The notes under the pieces were generated by a model that saw only the letters and a list, made by a program, of their open reading frames with translations, made no database searches and was not told the DNA's origin. Of a stretch of DNA of 64,000 nt, positions 36,767-45,570 are shown piece after piece. The DNA is taken from NCBI GenBank assembly GCA_963773315.1, contig CAVZAF010000006.1, positions 1-64,000 of the forward strand, read 5' to 3'. Origin of the DNA: DATKAS01 sp963773315 (lineage in GTDB: Bacteria; Actinomycetota; Acidimicrobiia; Acidimicrobiales; DATKAS01). The position numbers and the translations under genes are program-made. Position 1 is the first letter of the stretch, and each line of letters begins with the position of its first letter.

Positions 36767-37417
36767 CTACATCGCCGCGATCGCTACCACGTCGGGGAGG
36801 CAGCCCGCGAGACGTGCGCCGAGCTGGTCCCCCACCTCGTCGATGGTGGCCCCGGCTGCCGCGAGCTCGAGCAGCTCGCCGCTCCCGACAAGCTCGACGG
36901 CGAGGGCCTTCACCGACGGCAACGCCTCGTTCCAGCCGGGCACCGTCACTCCCCAGAAAGTGGTGACGTGCGTCTGCAAGAGCAGCGAGAACGCCGACCA
37001 CTCGTCGACTTCGAGCTCGATGAAAGTCGGCCAGTCACGTCCGATGAACTCGTTCAGCTCGCGCGCGCGCTCGACCCCACGGAACAAGGGGTCGGGCGCG
37101 AGCGCGTGCACATGGCGCACGGGGCTCAGCCTGATCGCACCGAGGCATTGCAGGCACGGCTGCAGCGTCGTCCAGAGCTGGAGGCCCGAAGGGCTCGCAC
37201 CCCAACGCAGCTTCGCGAGCGCGTTCATCTCGGCATGAGCGAGCGACGAGCCTGCGAGCACGTCGTCCCCGGGATCGTTCTCGGCGAGGCGGTTCCGGCC
37301 GGTCGCGGCGATCTCGCCGTAGAGCGTGATCACCGCGCCGATTCCGAGGCTGCCGGCGCGGAACGACTCCCACGCGAGCTCGACGGCGCGGTACATCGGC
37401 GGATCGAGTGCGCGCAT
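36767..37417 (-). CDS. Cytidine/deoxycytidylate deaminase-family protein
   Basis: ATG 37417 gives 216 residues. The zinc deaminase motifs are complete: 'LAHAEMNALAKL' (HAE, about 60) and 'TLQPCLQCLGAI' (PCxxC, about 85). The N-terminal 'AVELAWESFRAGSLGIGAVI' fits the fold. The C-terminal 90 residues are a helical extension not seen in standard CDD or TadA enzymes. Substrate is therefore open: a small nucleoside or nucleobase. It follows the MFS gene by 14 bases. Confidence 0.82.
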   Translation of the reverse strand: MRALDPPMYRAVELAWESFRAGSLGIGAVITLYGEIAATGRNRLAENDPGDDVLAGSSLAHAEMNALAKLRWGASPSGLQLWTTLQPCLQCLGAIRLSPVRHVHALAPDPLFRGVERARELNEFIGRDWPTFIELEVDEWSAFSLLLQTHVTTFWGVTVPGWNEALPSVKALAVELVGSGELLELAAAGATIDEVGDQLGARLAGCLPDVVAIAAM

Positions 37418-37431
37418 GACGCGTCATCATG

Positions 37432-38648
37432 TCAGGGCAGGTCGGGCTCGACTGCCCCTCGCGCGAACGCCGCGGCGGCGGGGTCGACGGGTGCGTGGAG
37501 CGCGCGACGTCGGTCGTGCGAAGCAGCACGAGCGCGGCGACCCCGAGCACTGCACCGGCTACGAACGCGCCGCGATAGCCAGCGAGCGCGGCGACTACGC
37601 CGAGAAGCAGCGCACCGACGCCCTGCGACGCGTCGAAGAAGCTGCTGACGGTGCCGACGGCGGAGCCCCGCTCGTTGTCGGCGAGCCCGCTCAGCGCCAG
37701 CGTCAGCATCGCCGGATAGAGGAACGACATCCCGATGGAGAAGACGACGGTGCCCGCGTACAAGGCCGCCGGTTCGGCGACGGATGCCATGATCAACAGC
37801 CCCGCGGCCGAGGTCGCCGTCGCGATGGTGCCTGCCTTCACCGGACCGATGCGATCGGGCACCCGGGCGCCGAGCAACCGCACCGCGAGGATCAGCCCGC
37901 CGTAGAGGAGGAACACGCCGCTCGAGTTGCTCATCCCGATCTCCTTGACGTAGAGCGGGACGAACTCGGTGAACCCCGCGAGACCCATGAGCCCGAGGAA
38001 CAGGACGGTGCCCGGAGCGATCGCGGCGCGGCTGATGAGCGGCGGGCGCGGCGCGTCACGCGCCGCCGGGTCGAACGTCATGACGTCGCGGGTGAAGAGC
38101 CCGATCGCGCCGGCCACGAACGCGAGCGTCGCCGAGGTCAGCCACACGCGGTCGAAGTGATCGTCACCGAGGAGGAGGTTGCCGAGCAGCGGCCCGAACG
38201 CCAGGCCCCCGTAGACGGCGATCGACCAATAGCTGATCGCTTCGCCACGTCGTGACTCGGGCGCCAGGTCGGTGATCATCGACGCGGCACCGACGAAGAA
38301 CGCCGCCTCGCCGACGCCACCGAGCACGCGCACGAGCACGAGCGGAACGACGGCCGAGGCCAGCAGGTAGAGAAGGCCGGCCGAGCCGACTATCACGCCG
38401 CCGACGACGATGAGGACGCGGCGTCCCACTCGGTCGCCGAGGCGGCCGGTGAACGGCCGGATGAGCACCGCTCCGACCGCGAACGCACCCACCACCACGC
38501 CGACCGCGATGTCGTTGCCGCCGAGGTCGTGCTTGACGAACACCGGCACGACCGGCAGCAGCATGCCGAGCGCCATGAAGTAGCAGAGGCCCGCGGTCAC
38601 GACGAGCGCGAAGCGAGGTGTGAAGACGCGCTGGTCGCTGGTCGACAT
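37432..38648 (-). CDS. MFS transporter, C-terminus disturbed
   Basis: ATG 38648 opens a 12-helix major facilitator: 'FMALGMLLPVVPVFVKHDLGG', the motif A loop 'GRLGDRVGRRVLI' and 'TDLAPESRRGEAISYWS'. The second six helices include 'FLYPAMLTLALSGLADNERGSAVG'. After 'LRTTDVA' the literal frame runs on through the deaminase gene to 37035. Moving one base near 37500 gives a sensible tail 'ALHAPVDPAAAAFARGAVEPDL' and a stop at 37432, just before the deaminase. I take that as the true end. It is probably a drug or metabolite exporter; the substrate is unknown. Confidence 0.85.
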
Positions 38649-38791
38649 CAGGTGACCGAGCCTACGAGGGCATCGAGTCACCACGATCCAGCCGACCCTC
38701 GAGCAGGGGTGAGACTCGACGTGTTCGCCACACGTTCAGGTCGATTTGGTTCGCGTGAAGGCCGGGCTTTCTAGTGTGTGTTTCGCAGGTT

Positions 38792-38828
38792 CCTCGACCG
38801 GACACCGTCCCCCGCGGTCCGGTCGAGG
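38792..38828 (-). terminator. 12-bp hairpin after the GYD gene
   Basis: CCTCGACCGGAC at 38792-38803 pairs perfectly with 38817-38828 around a 13-base loop, 26 bases past the GYD stop. The stem is strong but no T-run follows. Confidence 0.6.
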
Positions 38829-38853
38829 CACCTGACGAAGGCCTCGCTTACCG

Positions 38854-39168
38854 CTACCGCCCAGCGATGACCTTGACCTCGTCCTGCCACGAGAGCACGT
38901 CCTCGAGCGGCACAGCTCGCTGGGACTGAAGAACGAACGCGCCGCGCCGCGAGATCGCTTGCTGGGACTTCATCGCGGAGACCTCGTCCGGGTAGTCGGT
39001 GATCGCGAACAAGCAGTTGTCGCTCCACAGCACGTATTGCGCCTTGATCTCGCCGCCGCACTTCGAGACGATCTCATAGGTCGCGACCTGCTCGGCGAGC
39101 CTCTCGTCGTCGTCCATCGTGTCCCACTTAGGTGAGAACGTCAGCTTGGTTGCACTCAGATGGCTCAT
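38854..39168 (-). CDS. GYD-domain protein
   Basis: ATG 39168 gives 104 residues with 'SKCGGEIKAQYVLWSDNCLFAITDYPDE' and 'GAFVLQSQRAVPLEDV'. This follows the GYD pattern: GGxxxxxYxxxGxYDxxxxxxxPD, then a strand leading to the C-terminal helix. GYD proteins are small dimeric alpha/beta-barrel proteins of unknown role. A good terminator hairpin follows. No operon partner is evident. Confidence 0.75.
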   Translation of the reverse strand: MSHLSATKLTFSPKWDTMDDDERLAEQVATYEIVSKCGGEIKAQYVLWSDNCLFAITDYPDEVSAMKSQQAISRRGAFVLQSQRAVPLEDVLSWQDEVKVIAGR

Positions 39169-39424
39169 GCCATCCTCCTCTGGTTGTCTGGCCGGACCGT
39201 AGCCCTCATGGTCCCCTGCCGCCGCGAGACCTTCGACATCTCTGCGACGCGTCGACCGGCCATCTCTGACGTGCGGCCAGCGAAAGCGGCTGTGCCCGGT
39301 GTCCTTGTCCGCAAGGAGTGCCCCGCCGACGAGATGGACGAGCACCACGGGATCTGGTCGCGCACATCGGAACGTGAACGGCGCCGGCTAGGCGCCGAGC
39401 GTGGCGAGATTGTCGTGGTCAAAC

Positions 39425-39764
39425 ATGAGATTCGTGTGGACCTGGTACCAAGGACCGGCAACGATCCTGATCGACCACGGCCGCGAACTCGACGTGACGG
39501 TCGAGCTCGGCGAGGATGCACCCGAGCAAGTACGAGCGGGAACCACGAGGGTTCCCGGTCTCACGCGGTGGGCGGCAATGTCACGACGAGGGTCGAGCCG
39601 TTCACGTTGATGGCCGCGGCATCGAGCTGCGCGTGGAGGCAGGCGCCGAAGTCAACGCGAGCGACGGTGGAACCGAGCGCCTCGACGAGGCGATCGTCAT
39701 CCCGTTCACGTTCCATCAGAACGGTGAGCTCGTGCCCTCGACGAAGCCGCCGTGGGCTCGGTAG
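39425..39764 (+). pseudogene. Possible frameshifted hypothetical gene
   Basis: ATG 39425 opens 'MRFVWTWYQGPATILIDHGRE' followed by 'LDVTVELGEDAPEQVRAG' with coding-like third-position GC. The bias is lost near 39560-39580, and a different frame then carries 'HVDGRGIELRVEAGAEV' and 'LDEAIVIPFTFHQNGELVPS' to a stop at 39764. The two halves look like one beta-rich protein broken by an indel. No family is recognised, so this is tentative. Confidence 0.35.
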
Positions 39765-39853
39765 CGGTGGCTTCGTGTGTCCTACTCGTGTCCTGAGCCG
39801 CGAGGGGCGACCCGACGCACGAGCTGGACAGGGCAAACACCCGAGAACGACGG

Positions 39854-39927
39854 TGGGCGTAACAGGACTCGAACCTGTGACCTCGCGCGTGTGAAGCGCG
39901 CGCTCTAACCAACTGAGCTATACGCCC
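39854..39927 (-). tRNA. tRNA-Val (CAC)
   Basis: A full cloverleaf on the minus strand. The 7-bp acceptor GGGCGTA/TACGCCC is perfect. The D arm is GCTC...GAGC. The anticodon stem CGCGC/GCGCG encloses the loop TTCACAC with anticodon CAC, which reads valine codon GUG. The variable loop is AGGTC. The T stem ACAGG/CCTGT has loop TTCGAGT, and the discriminator is A. CCA is not encoded. Its 5-prime 23 bases overlap the 3-prime end of the decarboxylase-like open frame. Confidence 0.96.
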
Positions 39928-40603
39928 TCGGGGTCTCACACCATACCGCAGGCTCTGGCGCCCTCAGCGGGGCAACGAGCGACTTCAGCGGGCCGAGCGG
40001 CGCCCGCGCGGGGTGCACGATGGCGCGTAGCCCCGACACCATCGCGCCGGGATGCGGGCCCACGATCGCGGCGAGCGGATCGTCCGGCTTCGTCTCGATC
40101 GCGATCCGGGCGAACCGCGCCCTCCCCCGTTGGTGACCGGGGACGATCATGCAACCGTCGCTTCGGCGTTGGAGCGCGCGCACGGGCACGAGCCACGGAA
40201 GCGGCATGCCCTTCGGCTCGCCCCGCATCGAGAACCCCCGGGATGGCCACACGAGCGCACGCGTGTGGCCGTCGACCTCCCAGCGGAGATCGGCGCGCTC
40301 GGATGGGAAGCCCCAGTTGAGACGGCCGCCGATCCGCGCGTCTTCCGCAGTGACGATCGACTCGCTGATCATCCATCCGAACCGCAACCCGAGCCGCGCC
40401 GGATGGCCGATGATCAGCTCGACGAACGCGCCGACCGGCGAGTCGGTGTAACGCGTCGCGGCGACGAGCGTCGGCCCCGGCATGCGGGTGAGCCCGACCG
40501 GGAACACCGGTGGCGCGCCCTGCCATCGCGCGAGCCCGACGATCGACTCGCCCGCGAGCGCCCAAGGAGCAAGAGGCGCGAGAGGCGAGGCGGCGCCGCT
40601 CAC
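39905..40603 (-). CDS. Acetoacetate decarboxylase-like protein
   Basis: GTG 40603 overlaps the kinase stop (GTGA) and opens 232 codons. 'TRMPGPTLVAATRYTDSPVGAFVEL' and 'ISESIVTAEDARIGGRLNWGFP' match the acetoacetate-decarboxylase-like beta-barrel family, including the SPVGxxxE segment. The classic catalytic Lys pair is not clearly recognisable, so the reaction is uncertain. The literal frame runs into tRNA-Val and stops at 39905 inside it, giving a tail 'WCETPRAYSSVG' that is really tRNA sequence. The natural end is probably slightly earlier. Confidence 0.72.
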   Translation of the reverse strand: MSGAASPLAPLAPWALAGESIVGLARWQGAPPVFPVGLTRMPGPTLVAATRYTDSPVGAFVELIIGHPARLGLRFGWMISESIVTAEDARIGGRLNWGFPSERADLRWEVDGHTRALVWPSRGFSMRGEPKGMPLPWLVPVRALQRRSDGCMIVPGHQRGRARFARIAIETKPDDPLAAIVGPHPGAMVSGLRAIVHPARAPLGPLKSLVAPLRAPEPAVWCETPRAYSSVG

Positions 40604-41604
40604 GTCGCTCCCTTGAGCAAGTCGCGCGCCCGCCCGAAGAGGAACGGCACCGACAGCGCGATGCGCTCCCACTCCGGGTCGTGCCGCTTGCCGGTGCGGT
40701 GCAGCATCACGTTCAGGCCGCTGATCACTCCGAACCGATACCCCGAGAGCGCCCGATACCACCCAATGTCGCCGACAGTCGTGCCCATGCCTTCCTCGTA
40801 GCGCGCCTCGAGCGCACCGAGGTCGGGGCCCCCCGCGAAGCTGCCGGCGTCGTACCAGCTCTGCGGGTCGTTCATCATGAGAAGCCAGCCGATGTCGAGC
40901 CGCTGCCCGCCGATGCCGGAGATCTCCCAATCGAGCACGGCCACGAGCACACCGTCGTCGAAGAGCAGGTTCGACGTCTGGAAGTCACCGTGGAAGAGGC
41001 CGATGGGCGCGTCGACGGGCAGGGACGCCACGAGCAGGTCGCGCACCTCCTCACCCATCGCGATCCAGCCCGGCTCGGCGGCCTTCTGGAGGATCGGGTC
41101 CCAGTACGCGACCTCGTCCGCGAGCCGGCGTGGCTGCTCCCAGTCCGCGAGGCGGGTTCGCCAGTCGAACTGGTGGATCGTGACGAGCGCGTCGACCGCC
41201 TGCTCGAAGACCGACCGCACCACCGTGGGGTCGGGCTGCACCGCAGGATCGCGGAACGCGAAGGTGCGGCCCGGTAGCCGGTCGACCATGAAGTACGGCA
41301 CGTCGAACCACTGCTCGTCTTCACTCCACCAGCGCATCGGCGGCACGCGCACACCGTCGGCGTGCAGCGCCTGCAGCAATGGCACCTGGCGGATGACATC
41401 GGTGTTGCCCTTGCGACGTACGCCCTTGGGCGGCACCCGCATCACGAGCTCGTCGCGAGCCTCGCCGTGCTCGACCGTGAAGCCGAAGCTCAGCCCGGCA
41501 TGACCTGGCATCGCCTCGAGCCCGGTGGCGCGCGCGTGCTCGCCGTAGTGCGCCTCAGCCCAGAGCTGAAGCCGCTCCTCGAGCCACGCGAGATCGACAG
41601 CCAT
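40600..41604 (-). CDS. APH-family phosphotransferase
   Basis: At 334 residues, with the aminoglycoside-phosphotransferase-like kinase fold: 'LVMRVPPKGVRRKGNTDVIRQ' at the N-lobe, catalytic loop 'GLFHGDFQTSNLLFDDG' (HxDxxxxN) and metal-binding 'VAVLDWEISGIGGQRLDIGW'. This is the subfamily often beside acyl-CoA dehydrogenases, related to ACAD10/11-type kinases that act on hydroxyacyl groups. The substrate here is unknown. It sits between the amidase (3 bases) and the decarboxylase-like gene (4-base overlap), so co-expression is likely. Confidence 0.9.
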   Translation of the reverse strand: MAVDLAWLEERLQLWAEAHYGEHARATGLEAMPGHAGLSFGFTVEHGEARDELVMRVPPKGVRRKGNTDVIRQVPLLQALHADGVRVPPMRWWSEDEQWFDVPYFMVDRLPGRTFAFRDPAVQPDPTVVRSVFEQAVDALVTIHQFDWRTRLADWEQPRRLADEVAYWDPILQKAAEPGWIAMGEEVRDLLVASLPVDAPIGLFHGDFQTSNLLFDDGVLVAVLDWEISGIGGQRLDIGWLLMMNDPQSWYDAGSFAGGPDLGALEARYEEGMGTTVGDIGWYRALSGYRFGVISGLNVMLHRTGKRHDPEWERIALSVPFLFGRARDLLKGAT

Positions 41605-41607
41605 GGC

Positions 41608-43011
41608 TCAGGCAACCGCCGCGAGCCGGTCGTCGGCGAGATGATCTTCGAGCACCGCGAGCAGTCGGAGCACGCCGACGTCGGCGTGTTGCGGCCCGAT
41701 CACCTGCAGCCCGATCGGAAGTCCCGTCGCGGAGTAGCCGGCGTTGACGACGCCGGCGGGCGACCGCGTGAGGTTGAACGGATAGGTGAACCGCACCCAG
41801 TTCGCGTCGGGGTTGCCGTTGATGACACCGACCTCGCCTTGGAGCGGTGTGACCGCGGCGGTCGCCGGCGTGATCAGGAAGCTCACGCCGCGCAATGCCT
41901 CGACCAGCCTGAGGTTGAGCAGATGGCACGCGTCTTGGGCGAGCTTGAAGGCAACGGCCGTCACGTTGCTCTCGGCCCACTCGATCGACTGCGCGAGGCC
42001 GGGATCGATCCGTTCGAATGCGGGTGAGTCGCGATACGGCGCGACCGCGACGAGCGTGCCGACGTTCGCGATCGTGAGGAAGTGGCGGATCGGATCCTCG
42101 TCGAACACGACGGGGATCTCGACGATCTCGGTGCCGAGGCCTTCGAGCACCCGCACCGCCCGCTCGCACACTTCGAGCACCTGCTTGTCGACCGGCGCGT
42201 ACCCGAGCGTCGGCGACCACCCGACCTTCAGCGGCGCGCCGAGGTCGCTCAGCGCGCGTGACCAGGGCAGGTCGGGCATCGGCAGCGACGAGAGGTCGGA
42301 TTGGTCGGGGCCGACCACGCACTCGAGCGCGTACGCGACGTCACGAATCCGCCGAGCCATCGGACCCTTCGTCGAGAGCCCGGCCCAGCCCGGTGGCGTC
42401 GCGCCGCCGGAAGGCACGCGACCCAGCGAGGGCTTCAAGCCCGACAGGCCGTTGATCGCCGACGGGATGCGGATCGAGCCGCCGCCGTCCGATCCGGTCG
42501 CGAGCGGCACCATCCCCGCCGCGAGCGCAGCGCCCGTGCCTCCCGACGACCCACCTGCCGACCGCGACAGGTCCCACGGGTTACGGGTCGCGCCGAACAC
42601 CTCGTTCTGCGTGTCGCCCTTCCATCCGAACTCGGGTGTGTTGGTCTTGCCGAGGACGACGCAGCCCTTCGCCTTCAGCCTCGCCACGAGGATGCTGTCG
42701 CCCGCGGCGGGCGCGTCGTCGGCATGCAACGGCGAGCCGTGCGTCGTGACGAACCCCTCCGCGTCCTCGAGGTCCTTGACGCCGATCGGAATGCCTGCGA
42801 GGGGACCCGGGTCCTCGCCTCGCGCGATGCGCTCGTCGATCACCGCCGCTTGGGCGAGGGCGCGCTCCCCATCGACCGCGACGAATGCGTTGACCTGAGG
42901 GTTCAGCGCATCGATGCGTGCGAGCGCGTGGCTCGTCAGCTCTCGCGACGAGATGTGCTTCGCTCGCACGCGAGCAGCGAGATCCGCGAGTGACTCGGTG
43001 CGGAAGTCCAT
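41608..43011 (-). CDS. Amidase (amidase-signature family)
   Basis: ATG 43011 gives 467 residues with the complete Ser-cisSer-Lys triad: Lys in 'GIPIGVKDLEDAEG' (about 79), the cis-Ser in 'PLATGSDGGGSIRIPS' and the nucleophile in 'SAGGSSGGTGAALAAG'. The sequence is closer to stand-alone AmiE/6-aminohexanoate-type amidases than to GatA, as no gatB or gatC is nearby. It hydrolyses a carboxamide; the actual substrate is unknown. It lies between a VOC gene and the APH kinase on the same strand. Confidence 0.92.
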   Translation of the reverse strand: MDFRTESLADLAARVRAKHISSRELTSHALARIDALNPQVNAFVAVDGERALAQAAVIDERIARGEDPGPLAGIPIGVKDLEDAEGFVTTHGSPLHADDAPAAGDSILVARLKAKGCVVLGKTNTPEFGWKGDTQNEVFGATRNPWDLSRSAGGSSGGTGAALAAGMVPLATGSDGGGSIRIPSAINGLSGLKPSLGRVPSGGATPPGWAGLSTKGPMARRIRDVAYALECVVGPDQSDLSSLPMPDLPWSRALSDLGAPLKVGWSPTLGYAPVDKQVLEVCERAVRVLEGLGTEIVEIPVVFDEDPIRHFLTIANVGTLVAVAPYRDSPAFERIDPGLAQSIEWAESNVTAVAFKLAQDACHLLNLRLVEALRGVSFLITPATAAVTPLQGEVGVINGNPDANWVRFTYPFNLTRSPAGVVNAGYSATGLPIGLQVIGPQHADVGVLRLLAVLEDHLADDRLAAVA

Positions 43012-43022
43012 CGCGGCCGACC

Positions 43023-43391
43023 CTAGTAGTGGCGCAGCTCGAGGACGTTGCCGTCCGGGTCGCGCACATAGAGGCCTTGCCCGTATCCACGCGCACCCCA
43101 CAACCGGCTCGGGCCGCCGACGACATCGAACCTCCCCGACGCGGCGAGCGCGTCGAGGTCGTCCGTGTCGACGAGCAGGCAGATGTGATCGACGTTCTCC
43201 CCGACGCGAGGACCGACGATCACGTCGATGATCATCGAGTCGTTCACCCGGAGCGACGGGAACGGCGCGTCGCCCTTGCGCCACTCGTCGACGCGCAACG
43301 GTTCGAGCCCGAGGTGCCCCTCGTACCAGTCGAGCGTGCGCTCGACGTCGGCAACGGTGAGCACGATGTGATCGACACCAGTGGCTCTCAT
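43023..43391 (-). CDS. VOC/glyoxalase-family protein
   Basis: ATG 43391 gives 122 residues with 'GVDHIVLTVADVERTLDWYEGHLGLEPL', 'VDHICLLVDTDDLDALAASGRF' and 'LYVRDPDGNVLELRHY'. His in the first strand and Glu in the last are the usual metal ligands of the fosfomycin-resistance/glyoxalase type. Substrate is unknown. The ATG overlaps the J-protein stop by 4 bases. Confidence 0.9.
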   Translation of the reverse strand: MRATGVDHIVLTVADVERTLDWYEGHLGLEPLRVDEWRKGDAPFPSLRVNDSMIIDVIVGPRVGENVDHICLLVDTDDLDALAASGRFDVVGGPSRLWGARGYGQGLYVRDPDGNVLELRHY

Positions 43392-44023
43392 GGGTTGTGC
43401 TCCATCGCGACGCAGACCCGCGCTCGGCCGCCCGGCGCGACGTAGTACTCGGTGTTCGCCGGGCACGACAGGTCGAGGGGCACGATCGCCGCGGCGCGGC
43501 CGTCGTGAGGTTCACTGCATGGCACAGGCGCCACGGGCTCGCCGGTCGCCACGAGCACGCACGAGCCGACCTCCACGAGCCCGTTGGGTGACGTCGAGCC
43601 ACTGCGCGAGTTGTGCGCGCCCCGAGCAGCGAACGCGGTGACGACGAAGATCAGCAGGAGGACGACGAGCATCGCGATGAGGGGCGCGCCTCGCATCGCC
43701 CGTGAGACGACGTCGTCGGTGTGATCGGAGAACGTTTCTTCCGGGTCGGGCATCGGCGCGCGGCGCGGCGCCGCGGCTGCCGCGGCTGCGGGCGACGCCC
43801 GCTCGACCTGGGCCCGGTCGTACTGATGGCGGCGGCTCGGATCACCGAGGACGCGCCACGCCTCGTTGACGGCGGCCATGTCGGTGGACGCCTTGCGCTG
43901 CGCGGCGGGGCTGTCTCCCCCGTGCCGGTCGGGGTGAAGCGCACGGGCGCGGCGCCGATAAGCGTCGCGGATCTCGCCCTCCGACGCTGTCGGGGCGACA
44001 CCGAGTCGTTCGTAGTGGGTCAG
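43388..44023 (-). CDS. J-domain (DnaJ-like) membrane protein
   Basis: The frame encodes an N-terminal J domain 'YERLGVAPTASEGEIRDAYRR' with the diagnostic HPD in 'ALHPDRHGGD' and 'MAAVNEAWRVLGDPSRRHQYD'. An Ala/Pro linker, one membrane helix ('APLIAMLVVLLLIFVVTAFAA') and a small outer domain with two Cys follow. No ATG, GTG or TTG precedes the J domain; CTG 44023, reading 'LTHYERLGV', is the only sensible start. Calling ATG 43879 instead would cut the J domain in half. It probably recruits an Hsp70 to the membrane. Confidence 0.8.
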   Translation of the reverse strand: MTHYERLGVAPTASEGEIRDAYRRRARALHPDRHGGDSPAAQRKASTDMAAVNEAWRVLGDPSRRHQYDRAQVERASPAAAAAAAPRRAPMPDPEETFSDHTDDVVSRAMRGAPLIAMLVVLLLIFVVTAFAARGAHNSRSGSTSPNGLVEVGSCVLVATGEPVAPVPCSEPHDGRAAAIVPLDLSCPANTEYYVAPGGRARVCVAMEHNP

Positions 44024-44064
44024 ACCCCGAACGGTACCGCCGAGGTGAGCCCCTGCCTGCCCGG

Positions 44065-44850
44065 CTACTTCGCCAGGAAGAGCTGGAACTCGAGCGTCGC
44101 GTTCGGCTCGACGTCGACGATGCCCGCGATGGTCGGCGCCTCCATGCCGAAGTCAGACATCGGGAAGGTGAGCGAGCCGACGACCTCGAGCTGGCTGCCG
44201 TTGATCTGAGTCTGCAGCGGGATCGTCACCGACTTCGTGACTCCGTGGATCGTCATGTCGCCGGTCGCCTGCACGGTCACCGGAGAACCCGAGAGCGCCT
44301 CGGCGGGGATGGCGACGGGCTGGGTCAGCTTGAACGTCGCGGTCGGGTACGTGCTGGTTTCGAGGCCGCGGTGCTTGATCTGCCCGTCGCGGCGATCGCT
44401 GTCGCTCACGAGGGTCGTGACGTCGACGGTGAGGTCGGCTGCGGACACGGTGAACGCGTCGCCCGCGCCGTCGATCGTCACGGTGCCCTTCACGTCGTGG
44501 GTGCGGCCGACCGCGTCACTCTTCGCAGGCAGCTGGGCGAGCTTCTCGCGGACTCGGTAGCCCGCGATCGAGCTTTCTGCTGCGGTCCACGTGCCCGCCA
44601 GGGTGCTCGCGGACACGGCCTCACCCGATGTCGCCGGCAAAGCGGTCGTGTTGCTGGCGTCACCCGACGACGGGGCCGACGAAGCATCGGACGACCCATC
44701 TGTCGCGGGAGCGCCCGCGATGGTCGTGCCCGTGCTGCTCAACGTGAGCGGCGGCGGTGAGTCGTTGTTGAAGAACGCGAGGTAGACGGCGACGAACCCG
44801 CCGACCACCACGACGAGAACGATGCCGAGGACGATCCACAGCTTGCGCAT
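44065..44850 (-). CDS. Membrane-anchored YceI-family protein
   Basis: ATG 44850 gives 261 residues. An uncleaved membrane anchor ('LWIVLGIVLVVVVGGFVAVYLAFF') and a Ser/Thr/Ala linker of about 65 residues lead to a YceI lipocalin-like domain. That domain has 'GTWTAAESSIAGYRVREKL', 'RDGQIKHRGLETSTYPTATFKL' and 'VTVQATGDMTIHGVTKSVTIPL'. YceI domains bind isoprenoid-like lipids in a barrel, so this is probably an outward-facing lipid carrier. A structured element at 44929-44971 lies about 80 bases upstream. Confidence 0.9.
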   Translation of the reverse strand: MRKLWIVLGIVLVVVVGGFVAVYLAFFNNDSPPPLTLSSTGTTIAGAPATDGSSDASSAPSSGDASNTTALPATSGEAVSASTLAGTWTAAESSIAGYRVREKLAQLPAKSDAVGRTHDVKGTVTIDGAGDAFTVSAADLTVDVTTLVSDSDRRDGQIKHRGLETSTYPTATFKLTQPVAIPAEALSGSPVTVQATGDMTIHGVTKSVTIPLQTQINGSQLEVVGSLTFPMSDFGMEAPTIAGIVDVEPNATLEFQLFLAK

Positions 44851-44928
44851 GCACCAACCTACGAAGTCGGGGCCGCCCACGTTCACGGCCGGATGTCACG
44901 ATGAAGGGATTGTCGGAGCGTTCGAGAA

Positions 44929-44971
44929 GAAACGCCTGCCGGATGCCTGAGAGTTCCCTTTGAAGCGTTTC
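44929..44971 (-). promoter_or_regulatory. Hairpin resembling part of a glycine riboswitch
   Basis: On the minus strand GAAACGC and GCGTTTC (7-bp stem, 44929-44935 with 44965-44971) enclose AAGGGAACTCTCAGGCA, followed by TTCT. The inner CTCTCAGGCA equals the conserved 3-prime part of glycine aptamers. The matching GGAGAG half is not found at normal distance. It may instead be the terminator of the DUF2087 gene. Confidence 0.3.
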
Positions 44972-45014
44972 CGTTCCGTCACTGCGATGTCGGCGGGGAG
45001 CTTCCCCACCTGGG

Positions 45015-45566
45015 TCACGTCGTGACCGTGCCTCCCACGCGCCAGTACACGCCGCTCTCTCGATCGAGGAAGCCTTCGTCGACGAGGTAGCGGCGGAGGG
45101 CCGCAGTGTCCGCGTGCCACTTGCCGAGCATCAGGTTGACCATCGGCTCGCTGTAGCGCTGACCGGGCTCGAACTCCTGGGCCAGCACGTCGAGGACGAC
45201 GAGACGCTTGCTGCGCGCGGTTGGGATGCTCGTCAGACGACCGTCACGTACGAACGCGCGGAGCACCTTCGCCGACTCCGGGTCGGCTGCGTCGTTGGCC
45301 GCGTCATCGGACGTGTCTGCCGAGGGCGCAGCCGCGCGGGCAGCGAGAGAGAACGCCTGCGCGAGCAACAGGTGCGCGCCGTCGTCTCCACGCTCCACGA
45401 GCCCGGTCTCGACGAACCTCGCGAGCGAGCGGCCGGCCGACTTCGCGTCGAGACCTGTCGCGCGCATGACGTCGTCCAGCGTCGAGGAGCCGAGCACGAG
45501 TGCAGCGAACACCGAGCGGCGGTCACCATCGGCCAGCAGGCCGGCGAGCGTGCCTGCGTCGAGCAT
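45015..45566 (-). CDS. DUF2087-domain transcriptional regulator
   Basis: ATG 45566 gives 183 residues. The first 70 form an ArsR-like winged helix ('GDRRSVFAALVLGSSTLDDVM', 'GLDAKSAGRSLARFVETGLVER'). The C-terminal 65 are DUF2087 ('GQRYSEPMVNLMLGKWHADTAALRRYLVDEGFLDRE', 'GVYWRVGG'). Such proteins are predicted DNA-binding regulators. It starts 4 bases after the hydroxyacid dehydrogenase stop and so ends the long polyamine transcription unit. Confidence 0.85.
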   Translation of the reverse strand: MLDAGTLAGLLADGDRRSVFAALVLGSSTLDDVMRATGLDAKSAGRSLARFVETGLVERGDDGAHLLLAQAFSLAARAAAPSADTSDDAANDAADPESAKVLRAFVRDGRLTSIPTARSKRLVVLDVLAQEFEPGQRYSEPMVNLMLGKWHADTAALRRYLVDEGFLDRESGVYWRVGGTVTT

Positions 45567-45570
45567 CGGC

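Noticed and set aside
37035..38684. An MFS transporter with a 130-residue C-terminal extension
   Set aside because: The extension is the wrong frame of the deaminase gene. A one-base shift gives a normal MFS end at 37432.
44941..44960. A plus-strand TPP riboswitch, suggested by CTGAGA
   Set aside because: The second conserved TPP segment is absent and no gene is oriented to be controlled on that strand.
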